Source: Methyloprofundus sp. (GTDB lineage: Bacteria; Pseudomonadota; Gammaproteobacteria; Methylococcales; Methylomonadaceae). Taken from it: a DNA stretch of 64,000 bases. The position numbers and the translations under genes were made by a program. The first letter of the stretch is position 1; the number at the start of each line of letters is the position of its first letter. Location of the stretch: positions 744,001 through 808,000 of the forward strand of contig AP023240.1 in the NCBI GenBank assembly GCA_016592635.1, written 5' to 3'. The notes beneath the pieces were generated by a model. It made no database searches. It was not told where the DNA came from and worked only from the letters and a program-made list of their open reading frames with translations. Shown here in pieces: positions 37,874 to 47,048 of this stretch.

Positions 37874-39604
37874 ATGACTAAACCAATACTGAAAATATCA
37901 ATCGGCTCTTGTACTGACCAAGGTGTTAAGGAGCGTAACGAGGATTTTTTAGGGGCGATTATGCCGGAAGGGGCGCAATTAACCCATAAAGGGATTGTGG
38001 CTGCGATTGCGGATGGTATGAGTGGCAGTGATGCTGGGCACGAAGCTAGTCATTGTTGTGTTGCTGGATTTTTAAGTGATTACTACAGTACTCCCGATTC
38101 GTGGTCGGTAAAACAGGCAGGACAGAAAATCTTATCAGCAACCAATTCATGGTTGTATAGTCAAGGGCAACAGCGTTATCAATCAACCAAAGGTATGGTC
38201 AGTACTTTAAGTATTGTAGTACTTAAGTCGAAGACTGCGCACCTGTTGCATATTGGGGATTCACGGATTTATCGGCTTCGGCAAGGTGATTTGGAGCAAT
38301 TGTCGCGTGATCACAGGGTGTGGGTCTCTGATGAAAAGAGTTATCTCAATCGAGCGATGGGTATAGAGCCGCGTTTAGAAGTAGATTATAAGTCTGTTAC
38401 TTTAGAAAAAGGTGATCTTTTTTTTATGAGCACTGATGGGGTGCATGATTTTATTGCGGAAAAAACATTGAAAACTTTGCTGCAGTCCGGAGATGACTGG
38501 GATGCTATTACCCAGCAAATTGTACAGCATGCCAGTGATAATGACAGTGACGATAATTTAAGTTGTCAGATCCTTCGTATTGAAGAGTTACCGCTAGCGA
38601 AAGAAGATGAAGTTTTGCGTCAGTATGATGACTTGCCTTTTCCACCACCTTTAGATGTAGGCATGATTTTAGACGGCTATAAAATTGAAGCGGAATTACA
38701 TGCCAGTAAGCGCACTCAGATTTATCGTGCTTTTGATACTAAAACCAATACCCAAGTTATCTTAAAAACACCTTCTATTTTATACGAAGATGATACTTAT
38801 TATATAGAGCATTTTCTGCATGAAGAGTGGGCGGGAAAGCGTATTAAACATGATAATGTGCTTAAAATTCTTGATTCGGATAGAGAGAAGAGTTGTATTT
38901 ATTATGTGACTGAATATCTTGAAGGGAAAACCTTAAGAGAGTGGATCGACAATACCCCTAAGCCTTATATTCGTGAGATTCGTTTGATTGTCGAACAGAT
39001 TGCCAAAGGCTTGCGAGCCTTGCATCGTATGGAAATGCTGCATCAAGATTTAAAGCCTGAAAATATTATTATTGATGCAAGTGGTACCGTAAAAATTATT
39101 GATTTTGGTTCGGTGAAAATAGCAGGTATTACTGAAATAACACCCTTAGAGCATGGCGGTGATGACGATGTATTAGGTACGCTAAATTATACAGCACCAG
39201 AATACCACCTTGGTCAACGCGGTTCGGTAAAATCAGACTTGTATTCTCTGGGTGTCATTACCTATGAAATGATTAATGGCGCACTGCCTTTTGGTGGTGA
39301 TATGCCGGAAAAGCCCAATAAATTGAATTTAGCAAAACTAAAATATGTGCCCAGTTTTCATAAAAACACCATGGTGCCCATGTGGATTGATGGAGCCTTA
39401 AAAAAGGCGACCTCGATTGAACCGCAAATGCGCTATGAAGAGTTGTCAGAGTTTTTATATGACTTGAGTAATCCGAACTCTGATTTTTTACAAGGCTCTA
39501 TGAATATGCCATTAATGGAACGTAACCCAACCGTTTTTTGGAAAAGCATTAGTGCTATTTTATTGATGGCAAACCTTGTTTTGTGTTATTTGTTATTTAA
39601 ATAA
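37874..39604 (+). CDS. Bifunctional PP2C phosphatase / Ser-Thr protein kinase, membrane-anchored
   Basis: A 576-residue fusion. Residues 1-240 are a PP2C phosphatase with metal ligands in RNEDF (D24), IADGMSGSD, HIGDSRIYR, MSTDGVHD and DNDSDDNLSC. Residues about 265-535 are a protein kinase: VAIK-type Lys in QVILKTP, HQDLKPENIII (Gln replaces the Arg of HRD, so activation-loop phosphorylation is probably not needed), DFGSVKIAG and TAPEY. One helix (AILLMANLVLCYLLF) ends the protein. In Pseudomonas such genes lie between the nitrate transporter and nirB, which fits the narK pseudogene upstream. The gene is intact although its likely partners are gone. Confidence 0.9.
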   Translation: MTKPILKISIGSCTDQGVKERNEDFLGAIMPEGAQLTHKGIVAAIADGMSGSDAGHEASHCCVAGFLSDYYSTPDSWSVKQAGQKILSATNSWLYSQGQQRYQSTKGMVSTLSIVVLKSKTAHLLHIGDSRIYRLRQGDLEQLSRDHRVWVSDEKSYLNRAMGIEPRLEVDYKSVTLEKGDLFFMSTDGVHDFIAEKTLKTLLQSGDDWDAITQQIVQHASDNDSDDNLSCQILRIEELPLAKEDEVLRQYDDLPFPPPLDVGMILDGYKIEAELHASKRTQIYRAFDTKTNTQVILKTPSILYEDDTYYIEHFLHEEWAGKRIKHDNVLKILDSDREKSCIYYVTEYLEGKTLREWIDNTPKPYIREIRLIVEQIAKGLRALHRMEMLHQDLKPENIIIDASGTVKIIDFGSVKIAGITEITPLEHGGDDDVLGTLNYTAPEYHLGQRGSVKSDLYSLGVITYEMINGALPFGGDMPEKPNKLNLAKLKYVPSFHKNTMVPMWIDGALKKATSIEPQMRYEELSEFLYDLSNPNSDFLQGSMNMPLMERNPTVFWKSISAILLMANLVLCYLLFK

Positions 39605-39813
39605 GAGCAGCTAGGTCATGCTTCTTACTACATAAATATAGCCGTTAGCTACTAGAGCTGCTAGGTGCATGGTTGGTATTTAGCTAAAAATAAAACATGT
39701 TTGATTGTATTAATGAGTTTACTAACTTCATTTTTTCTATAAAATAACTGTCGACTAGATCACATTTTTATTTTTTGAGTTAAATCTAAGTAATCATTAT
39801 TACAGGAGTTATC

Positions 39814-40446
39814 GTGTTTAAAAAAAGTGCATTATCGCTATTTATAGCAATGAATTTAACAGCTTGTGGAACGATGTGGGAAAATACACGTCCAAAAACA
39901 ACGGGCTTAGAGCAAATTTTAATATCTACTGCTGCTGATCGCGCTAGTAATAAATTTGCAGAGAGTGAAGCGGGTAAAAGTGTTCTTAGTAGCCAATTAG
40001 GGAAAAGCTATATAGATGACACAGGCTTTGAAAATTTTGACAGCAGGTATGTTTATGCTCTGCATAGTGTGCGTCGTTATATGATGGATGCTGGGGTGAC
40101 CTTAGTTGATAAAATAGATGAGGCCGATACGATTATTGAAGTAGCAGCTGGTGCTTTGTCTATTGATAATACTGGATTTTTATTAGGTATACCTGCGATG
40201 GGAATGCCGATTCCTTTTGCTGGGCAGTTGGAGATGCCTGAAATTGCTTTGTATAAAAGTGATAAAAATCGCAGTATTGCTAAATTCTCAGTGAGTGTGC
40301 GTGATGCTAAAACAGGCGTACCAAAAAGTCACTCGTTTACAACAGTAGGGACAGCTTGGTCGAAAGATTGGACCATTTTGGTGTTATTTGAATTTTCTAG
40401 TAATGACCTAGAAATGCCTGAAGAATACAAAAGTATGGGTGACTGA
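39814..40446 (+). CDS. Putative lipoprotein, DUF6655-like
   Basis: A 210-residue exported protein. The lipobox LTAC-G puts the lipidated Cys at position 18, and the residue after it is Gly, so outer-membrane sorting is expected. GTG at 39814 follows ACAGGAG. The mature part holds TTGLEQILISTAADRASNKF, an ALHSVRRYMMDAGVTLVDKIDEADTIIEV segment and FSVSVRDAKTG, resembling small lipoproteins grouped as DUF6655. I am not certain of the family. The 209-base gap before it has no other gene. Confidence 0.65.
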   Translation: MFKKSALSLFIAMNLTACGTMWENTRPKTTGLEQILISTAADRASNKFAESEAGKSVLSSQLGKSYIDDTGFENFDSRYVYALHSVRRYMMDAGVTLVDKIDEADTIIEVAAGALSIDNTGFLLGIPAMGMPIPFAGQLEMPEIALYKSDKNRSIAKFSVSVRDAKTGVPKSHSFTTVGTAWSKDWTILVLFEFSSNDLEMPEEYKSMGD

Positions 40447-40483
40447 TTTTAATTTTTTGTAAATCATGTAGGTAAGGAAAAGA

Positions 40484-40525
40484 AGGTTTTTAGCCGTGCC
40501 CACTGGCTCTTTCGGCTAAAAACCT
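40484..40525. terminator. Hairpin between convergent genes (lipoprotein / PEP-CTERM-like protein)
   Basis: Perfect 13-base inverted repeat AGGTTTTTAGCCG / CGGCTAAAAACCT with a 16-base loop. Its T/A blocks lie inside the arms. It may act as a bidirectional terminator. Confidence 0.6.
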
Positions 40526-40541
40526 CTGCTACGGGGTATTG

Positions 40542-41561
40542 TTATCCCCTCATTCCTAAGAGTTTTCTCCTCATGTGTCTATGGCGTGTATACAGGTATA
40601 TACAAGCCATACCAATAAGCAATGGCGGAGGAGGTTCTGGTGCCTTCGCTGCTATATCAAAACTATAAGGTGCAACGCTACCATCTGAAAAAAATAACTG
40701 GGGCAATAATATACTATTTAGAATTGTGCCGTCATCAGGGTCTAACGTGTAAATTGAGCCTGAGGCACTAGAAGCATATAAAAACTTCCCATCAAAAGCG
40801 AGACCTTCAATATCATCAGCGGGTGCCAGAAATCTATTGATGAAACTGATGTTGTTGTTATACGGAGAATATTCACCAATATAGCGATGACCGTCAAATT
40901 GGTTGAAGTCATCTGAAAAGGTTCCGAATTCACGGCCGTAGCCATCTCCCCCTAGCCCTCCAACAGGGAAATGACCAATGTCTCCTTGAAAGAAAGTGGG
41001 CCCCCAGAATACCTCTTCATCTTCATATTCATAAGGTTTATCGATGTTTTTAATGCGGTGGATATCTGGGATAGGGTTGGCATGAGCGAAAAATGTAAAG
41101 CCATCATCCCCTTGAGGTTGCCAGCTTAAACCGTCTGGACCAAATGAACTTAAAAGTCCTGGTGTTTGGTATTTAACTTCACCAGTGAAGATGTCTATCC
41201 CATAAATTAGTGTTCGAGCTATAACTTCGGGGGAAGATGGATCAGTGAAAGGGCCGTTATTGCCTAGTTGATAAAGCAGGGTTCTTCCGTGATCAGCGAT
41301 AGTTAGGCCTGCTCTGGTGTCAGGATATGGTCCTGTAGGCGGGGGGAATGGGTCATTCAGCGGGTCAAATGGAGTGGCTGGTTTTACTGGGGCAGGAAAG
41401 GAGCCTAAAATAGTACCGCTACTTGGATCAAGGCTGACAATATCACCCGAAACAGGATTAAGCATCCAGATTATTGCCGTTGCATGTAGTTTTGTTATGC
41501 TGCCAAGTAGCAGAAAACTGCTAAGCAGGGAACCTATGAGTATTCTATGCAGATATTTCAT
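40542..41561 (-). CDS. Exported beta-propeller-like protein with PEP-CTERM-like sorting tail
   Basis: A 339-residue protein with signal peptide (RILIGSLLSSFLLLGSITKLHA). The body has repeats suggesting a beta-propeller: SGDIVSLDPSSGTILGSF near the start, IYGIDIFTGEVKYQTPG in the middle and SGSIYTLDPDDGTILNSIL near the end. The tail is PEPPPP, a hydrophobic segment LLIGMACIYLY and a basic end RHRHMRRK, as in PEP-CTERM proteins that are cut by an exosortase. The hydrophobic part is short. No known function; an exopolysaccharide-linked surface protein is likely. Confidence 0.7.
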   Translation of the reverse strand: MKYLHRILIGSLLSSFLLLGSITKLHATAIIWMLNPVSGDIVSLDPSSGTILGSFPAPVKPATPFDPLNDPFPPPTGPYPDTRAGLTIADHGRTLLYQLGNNGPFTDPSSPEVIARTLIYGIDIFTGEVKYQTPGLLSSFGPDGLSWQPQGDDGFTFFAHANPIPDIHRIKNIDKPYEYEDEEVFWGPTFFQGDIGHFPVGGLGGDGYGREFGTFSDDFNQFDGHRYIGEYSPYNNNISFINRFLAPADDIEGLAFDGKFLYASSASGSIYTLDPDDGTILNSILLPQLFFSDGSVAPYSFDIAAKAPEPPPPLLIGMACIYLYTRHRHMRRKLLGMRG

Positions 41562-41930
41562 AAAAACCTCTCTATATCAATTAAAGGATTAATTGTTTGA
41601 GATAGTGTTGTTATGCTTTGCATAGTTACAGATAAGATCATCACTTTGATTGGATATAAACTATGTTTATCAAACAGTCTATCTCAAAATGAAATCAAAC
41701 AACCTCAAGTTAGCCTGTTGTCAGGCTCTTGGTAGCAGTTCGGCTTTCCAACTAGGATCCGTAACTTTCTGTCCCTACTTTGCAGAAGGTTTAGCTTTAG
41801 TAGTATTTGCTTTCAATAAATACCCTACGCTTATTTAAAATAAAATTCAACTGAGGGTTTTAGTAAGGAATTAACAAATTAGCGGTTTAGTAGAGGGGAG
41901 GTAATGATTGAAAGAAAAACTATTTTATTA

Positions 41931-42092
41931 AGGAGCGAGAATTCAATATTACCCGAAGACTAATTTGTCTTTTGACTCCGCCGTCCTATAAAGCAGTTGC
42001 GTAGTCTGCTGCTACGCATTTGTTTTCTTAGCACGGACGTTGAAACCAAAATTCTTCGCTATACTTTCGGGGGTTATTAAATCTTCGCTCCT
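41931..42092. repeat. Fold-back (MITE-like) element, about 160 bp
   Basis: The ends AGGAGCGA... and ...TCGCTCCT are inverted copies, and the similarity continues inward with small gaps: AATA(T/A)..CCCGAA, then CCGTCC and GCGTAG matched by their inverted forms on the other side. A single-stranded copy could fold into one long imperfect hairpin. It carries no frame and lies in the 544-base gap between the PEP-CTERM-like gene and the porin gene; nothing else was found there. Confidence 0.65.
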
Positions 42093-42105
42093 ATATTATC
42101 AATCT

Positions 42106-43368
42106 TTAGAAATCAACCCCAGCCTGTAGCCAGAATTTATGCACGTCATTGGCAAATTTTCCTGCCGCTGAACTATCACCATCGTAATAAGCATATTTAG
42201 CTAATAAGTGGTAATGCTTACCAAATTTTCTGGTGATTAAGAAGTCATATTCATTACCATAATCAAGGTTGTTAGTAACACTTTGAAAATTATGGTACAC
42301 AAACATCAATTTAGTACCAATCACTTTTCCTGCAACAATTGCTTGTACATCACGCACGCCATCTTTTGGTGTTGCTAAGAAGACATCCGCCCAGCCTTGG
42401 AATGCATGGTTGGTTCCTAGTGGAGTTTGAAAGGCTTGTCTGCCATTGGCTCCTAGTTCTTCGACAGCTGCTTTTAAGGTCAGTCCCATAAAGCTTGCGC
42501 CAGCCATCAGGTGGTAGCGACTTAAATCAAAGTTATTAGGGTTTTTAGAATAATCTGACTGATAACTGTATTCTGCACGGTAGTGTAGCTTTACATTTTT
42601 AGTGATTTTAGGCGAGCCTTTCACTGTTAAACCAATAGTTTGTGTTGATTTTGCCGTTGCTTGATAATCTGCCAGCCATAAACCGTAAGCGGTAATACTA
42701 GCAATATCTTTTACTTTATAGTTAATATTGAAAAAGGGCATTTCTATATCATCGTACACAGAAAAGATATTTTGTACTTTGCCAATATAACCCGCTTTTA
42801 AGGTTAAATTTTCAATGGATTTATTAGTAACTAATACCGAGTCAAAAGTTTGTTCCATTTGACGCCAGCCGACGTTACCAATAAACCGGTCGTTGTCCAT
42901 TTTAATACGTTGGCGCCCCCCTTTGATTTCTGTATCAGGAATGCCTTTATAACTAATCCATAATTGGTTTAATTCATTTTGTTGCGGATCGGCAATCACT
43001 TCCCGAGTCGGGTCTCCATGCCAATTACCCAAAGGTACAAAGTAATCCTGTTGCATAGATAAGTTACCTTCGTATTCAGCAAAGGCTTGTAAGCCATGAA
43101 ACTCAGGCGTTAAATAACCCAAGCGCATACGCAATGTGTTGGCATGAGCAGTGTCTCTAGTGTTGTTAGCAACATCTGCCATCTCGTAACGGTAACGTAA
43201 GTTAAGTTTTATTTGACCATATTTAGTATCATCTTGACCGAGTTTGAGTGCATTTTCGATGGGTTTGTCAAATTCGTAAGCTGCAACAGGTTGGATGAAA
43301 AGGGAAGCCAGAATGGCAGCGGGCAGAGCACGTTGCATGAGGCGGCGAGGTGTAAATTTGATTTGCAT
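42106..43368 (-). CDS. Outer-membrane porin of the alginate-export type
   Basis: A 420-residue exported beta-barrel protein. Signal peptide ALPAAILASLFIQPVAA after a basic N-terminus. Alternating amphipathic strands run through the chain (IKLNLRYRYEMADV, LTLKAGYIGKV, VKLHYRAEYSYQSDY) and it ends in Phe (LQAGVDF), as outer-membrane barrels do. The motif GGRQRIKMDNDRFIGNVGWRQ is typical of the alginate-export (AlgE-like) family in proteobacteria that do not all make alginate, so the substrate is open. Confidence 0.75.
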   Translation of the reverse strand: MQIKFTPRRLMQRALPAAILASLFIQPVAAYEFDKPIENALKLGQDDTKYGQIKLNLRYRYEMADVANNTRDTAHANTLRMRLGYLTPEFHGLQAFAEYEGNLSMQQDYFVPLGNWHGDPTREVIADPQQNELNQLWISYKGIPDTEIKGGRQRIKMDNDRFIGNVGWRQMEQTFDSVLVTNKSIENLTLKAGYIGKVQNIFSVYDDIEMPFFNINYKVKDIASITAYGLWLADYQATAKSTQTIGLTVKGSPKITKNVKLHYRAEYSYQSDYSKNPNNFDLSRYHLMAGASFMGLTLKAAVEELGANGRQAFQTPLGTNHAFQGWADVFLATPKDGVRDVQAIVAGKVIGTKLMFVYHNFQSVTNNLDYGNEYDFLITRKFGKHYHLLAKYAYYDGDSSAAGKFANDVHKFWLQAGVDF

Positions 43369-43390
43369 AGATTAAGACTCCTGAAGTTAA

Positions 43391-43609
43391 TTAAGTATTT
43401 TTTTTGAATTTGCTTAAGAAAGCACGGATGCTTTCTTGGTATTTAGTTTGTGTATGGCAATTGCTACTAAGTAATCCTTTCAATTCTATCAACTTAGAGA
43501 GATTTCTGTGCTTTGCATGGTGAGTTTTGGGAGCTTCATCACCAAAATTCATTTGGCTAGTCATTTCAAGTGAAGTTGCTGGGTAATGTACGGTTAATAT
43601 TTGAGTCAT
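43391..43609 (-). CDS. Possible small protein upstream of the porin gene
   Basis: A 72-codon frame (ATG 43609, weak ribosome site AAGAG) that starts MTQILTVHYPATSLEM and is rich in Lys and His. It has no membrane segment or known motif. It could be real, since it lies just ahead of the porin gene on the same strand, but it may be chance. Confidence 0.3.
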   Translation of the reverse strand: MTQILTVHYPATSLEMTSQMNFGDEAPKTHHAKHRNLSKLIELKGLLSSNCHTQTKYQESIRAFLSKFKKNT

Positions 43610-43746
43610 TACTCTTGAGTAATAATCTTTTTGTGGTTAGGTAAGTCATTGGATTTCTATAGTTTTAAAGCTTATCAACCTATGAAATCTGTATTTTCAG
43701 AAAGATTATTGAATACTCGCGTAGTCTTTAAATGCTTGTATCTTAG

Positions 43747-43904
43747 AGATCTGAAGTTTCCCAGTTTTTAGGGGGGTATATAGGCGGATAGGGGTATTTT
43801 TTAATGGGTTTGCCACATTGCACGCAAGGCCTAATTAAAATCATATAGCCCATATATCACTGAACTTGGTTTCTCAATAATTGGGAAACTTCAGTTAGAG
43901 ATCT
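43747..43904. repeat. Second fold-back element, about 158 bp
   Basis: AGATCT-GAAGTTTCCCA at 43747-43763 is matched in inverted form by TGGGAAACTTC-(6 nt)-AGATCT at 43882-43904. Size and setting resemble the element at 41931, though the sequences differ. The gap 43610-44239 has no convincing gene; a weak 52-codon frame at 44011 and a CCCTCTC/GAGAGGG hairpin at 44081 are the only other structures. Confidence 0.5.
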
Positions 43905-44239
43905 GTTGAGTTAATTATTATTTTTTGCGGCAGGCCTCAGTTAATTCCATATTTATTATAGTGTATTATACTATATTATTGAGTTCTGATTTAGATGAAT
44001 GCGCTTAGGAGTGAGAATTTTTTATAAAATACTGTGCTTATATTTCGGGTTAATGACAGTTTTGATGTGGGGAATGTGGGCCCTCTCTTTGATAGAGAGG
44101 GGTAGTGAGAATCTTGAGAAAAGTGTCTTGAGTATTCCTTATCTCAAGTCTGGTTTGCTTGGCATGTAGCTTTAGGCTCATTCATTTATTAAGAACGGCA
44201 TGATTACATTATTTTACATATGCGTACAAAGGTAGCCAT

Positions 44240-44689
44240 TTAAAATGGCACATCATCATAGCCATCATCTTGTTGCTGTTGCTGTTGCTGTTGCTGTGGT
44301 GCATAGTTTTGTTGTTGTGCTGGTTGTTGCTGGACAGGGGCTTGGTAAGCTTGTTGCTGTGGAGCATTTTGATCATTGCGTTTACCCAGTAGGTCAATGA
44401 TATTGGCATTCAGTTCTAGGCTAGTTCTGGTGGTGCCATCTTGTGCTTGGTATTCATTTTGAGATAATTCGCCTGATACGAAGACTTGTTGACCCTTTTT
44501 AAGGTAGTTTTGTAAGGAGCCTTCTGCGCGTTTGCCCCAAAGCGTCACCCTAACCCAAAGGGTTTTTTGTCGATCACCAAAACCAATATTATTGGCGACC
44601 GTGAAACTTAGTACTGTTTGTCCATTTGGAGTACTTCTTACTTCGGCATCTCTGCCGATGGCACCTGTGAAACTAAAAACGTTACTCAT
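44240..44689 (-). CDS. ssb: Single-stranded DNA-binding protein
   Basis: A 149-residue OB-fold protein of replication and repair. Core NVFSFTGAIGRDAEVRSTPNGQTV and KTLWVRVTLWGKRAEGSL, then a Gln-rich linker with a run of nine Gln (CAA/CAG repeats, plus-strand TTGTTGCTG units near 44268) and the acidic tip DDVPF that binds partner proteins. The core is close to standard but short of the usual start, and uvrA is not next to it. Confidence 0.95.
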   Translation of the reverse strand: MSNVFSFTGAIGRDAEVRSTPNGQTVLSFTVANNIGFGDRQKTLWVRVTLWGKRAEGSLQNYLKKGQQVFVSGELSQNEYQAQDGTTRTSLELNANIIDLLGKRNDQNAPQQQAYQAPVQQQPAQQQNYAPQQQQQQQQQDDGYDDVPF

Positions 44690-44933
44690 GTATTGCTTCC
44701 TATTTTTGCAATGTGGATATTTTATGCAGAGAATTATACACAGGAATAACTGATATTGCTGGGAGTAAATTGCAAGATTTTTTAGTGAAATTTTTAATAA
44801 ATGTTATAGACTCGATAGTAATATATTACCTATTTGTTAATATACTTTATACTTCTATGACATGCTGGGCTCACGGCTCGTGTATTTAGCTACCTATTAA
44901 CTCTAAACCTAGATTAAGGTTTGTAAAAGGAAT

Positions 44934-47030
44934 ATGGATCTTACTCAATTAAAGAAAGCACTGGGGTTTATCGCTGAAGTAAAATTAGGCGCGCCAATTG
45001 CCATTATTATGATGCTGGCAATGATTATTATCCCGTTGCCTGCTTTTATACTAGATTTGTTTTTCACTTTTAATATCGCTTTTTCACTGATTATTTTATT
45101 GGTGGTGATCTATACTACTAAGCCATTGGAGTTTGCCGCTTTTCCTAGTGTTATTCTTGTGGCGACTTTGTTTCGTCTGGCTTTAAATGTAGCCTCAACT
45201 CGTATTGTGTTACTGGAAGGGCATAATGGGGGTGATGCTGCGGGAAAAGTGATTGAAGCATTTGGCGCGTTTGTGATTGGTGGTAATTTTGCAGTAGGAT
45301 TAGTAGTCTTTGGAATTTTAATGGTTATTAACTTTGTGGTTGTGACTAAAGGTGCGGGAAGGATTGCTGAGGTAGGAGCAAGGTTTACTCTAGATGCCAT
45401 GCCTGGTAAGCAAATGGCAATTGATGCCGATTTAAATGCGGGAATTATCAGCCAAGATGAAGCAAGAGATAGACGAGCTGAAGTGGCAGCAGAGTCAGAT
45501 TTTTATGGCTCCATGGATGGTGCGAGCAAGTTTGTACGTGGTGACGCAATAGCGGGGATTATCATTCTGGCCGTCAATATTATTGGTGGGCTGGTGATCG
45601 GTGTTGGTCAGCATAATATGAGTTTTGCTGATGCAGGTGAAGTATATGTACTCTTAACCATCGGTGATGGTTTGGTGGCGCAAATTCCTTCGCTATTATT
45701 ATCGACTGCGGCTGCGATGGTAGTGAGTCGAGTCAGAGGCAGTAACGAGACCGTTGGTGAGCAAATTTCAACGCAGCTTTTTGCAAACCCTAAAGCTTTG
45801 TATATTACCTCAGGTGTCATGTTGACCTTGGGTATTATTCCCGGCATGCCTAATCTGGTTTTTCTTCTTATTGCTGGTTCATTAGCAGGTGTTGCTTATT
45901 GGGTTACTAGACAAGCACAACAAGCTGAAATTATACGTGAGCAACGTGAGCTTGCACCTGTGGAGCGTGCAGCTCCGGAAATGAAAGAGCTGGGCTGGGA
46001 TGATGTCATGCCAGTCGATATTATTGGTTTGGAAGTTGGTTATCGTTTGATTCCGTTGGTGGATAAAAATCAAGGTGGGCAATTGATGGCGCGCATTAAA
46101 GGAGTGCGTAAAAAATTATCCCAAGAATTGGGCTTTTTGATTCCGTCAGTGCATATACGTGATAATCTAGATTTAAATCCTTCAACGTATAGTATTTCTT
46201 TAATGGGGGTGACTGTCGGGGAAGCAGATATTATGCCTGATAAGGAAATGGCGATTAATCCTGGGCAAGTTTTTGGCACTTTAGAGGGGGTTGCCTGCCA
46301 AGATCCTGCTTTTGGGCTAGAGGCTGTTTGGATTGATGCAACACAAAAAGATTATGCGCAGACACTTGGTTATACTGTTGTTGATGCAGGCACGGTAGTG
46401 GCGACCCATTTAAGTCATATTTTGCAGTCACATGCTTATGAAATGCTGGGTTATGAAGAGGCGCAACAGTTATTAGATAATTTGAGCAAATCAGCACCAA
46501 AATTGGTTGAGGATTTGGTGCCTAAAATCTTGCCATTAGGTGCATTTGTAAAAGTGCTACAAAACCTTTTGCAGGAGGGAGTGGCAATCAGGGATATTCG
46601 AGGGATCGCCGAAACTTTGGCAGAGTATGGTACTAAAAGCCAAGATCCCGACATTTTGACTTCGGCAGTGCGGGTTAGCTTAGGGCGTTCAATTGTTCAG
46701 GAAATCAGTGGGATACAGTTAGAAATCCCCGTTATTACTTTAGAACAAGAGTTGGAACAGTTATTGCATAAAACATTACAAACAGCCGGAGAATCGGGCG
46801 CAGGTTTAGAACCTGGCCTAGCTGAGCAAATGCATGCTTCTTTAGAAGAAAGCGCGCAAAAGATGGAGATGGAAGGGCAAGCCGCAATTTTATTGGTGTC
46901 CTCTTTCGTCAGGCCTTGGTTAGCTCGATTTGTCCGACATTCAATTTCTGGTTTACATGTACTGGCATATAATGAAATACCTGAAGATCGTCAGATCAAA
47001 GTGGTTTCTACTGTCGGACAACGTGCATAA
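44934..47030 (+). CDS. flhA: Flagellar type III export gate protein FlhA
   Basis: A 698-residue export-gate protein. About eight N-terminal helices, the FHIPEP-family signature (RFTLDAMPGKQMAIDADLNAG) and the cytoplasmic ring-forming domain (from about residue 350: EVGYRLIPLVD, PSVHIRDNLDL, THLSHILQSHAYEMLG). It opens the flhA-flhF-fleN-fliA operon; flhB is not beside it. The 240-base gap upstream should hold the promoter, but I see no clear sigma-54 or sigma-28 box. Confidence 0.97.
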   Translation: MDLTQLKKALGFIAEVKLGAPIAIIMMLAMIIIPLPAFILDLFFTFNIAFSLIILLVVIYTTKPLEFAAFPSVILVATLFRLALNVASTRIVLLEGHNGGDAAGKVIEAFGAFVIGGNFAVGLVVFGILMVINFVVVTKGAGRIAEVGARFTLDAMPGKQMAIDADLNAGIISQDEARDRRAEVAAESDFYGSMDGASKFVRGDAIAGIIILAVNIIGGLVIGVGQHNMSFADAGEVYVLLTIGDGLVAQIPSLLLSTAAAMVVSRVRGSNETVGEQISTQLFANPKALYITSGVMLTLGIIPGMPNLVFLLIAGSLAGVAYWVTRQAQQAEIIREQRELAPVERAAPEMKELGWDDVMPVDIIGLEVGYRLIPLVDKNQGGQLMARIKGVRKKLSQELGFLIPSVHIRDNLDLNPSTYSISLMGVTVGEADIMPDKEMAINPGQVFGTLEGVACQDPAFGLEAVWIDATQKDYAQTLGYTVVDAGTVVATHLSHILQSHAYEMLGYEEAQQLLDNLSKSAPKLVEDLVPKILPLGAFVKVLQNLLQEGVAIRDIRGIAETLAEYGTKSQDPDILTSAVRVSLGRSIVQEISGIQLEIPVITLEQELEQLLHKTLQTAGESGAGLEPGLAEQMHASLEESAQKMEMEGQAAILLVSSFVRPWLARFVRHSISGLHVLAYNEIPEDRQIKVVSTVGQRA

Positions 47031-47048
47031 CGCTAACGAGGACGCACG

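Noticed and set aside
41650..41838. 62-codon plus-strand frame between PEP-CTERM-like gene and fold-back element
   Set aside because: No ribosome site or motif; treated as non-coding.
44011..44169. 52-codon frame with a hydrophobic stretch (GTG start) before ssb
   Set aside because: Shine-Dalgarno spacing is too short and no homolog is known to me; it may be a small membrane protein, but support is too weak.
44760..44933. Sigma-54 promoter for flhA
   Set aside because: No GG-N10-GC pair with the right neighbours was found.
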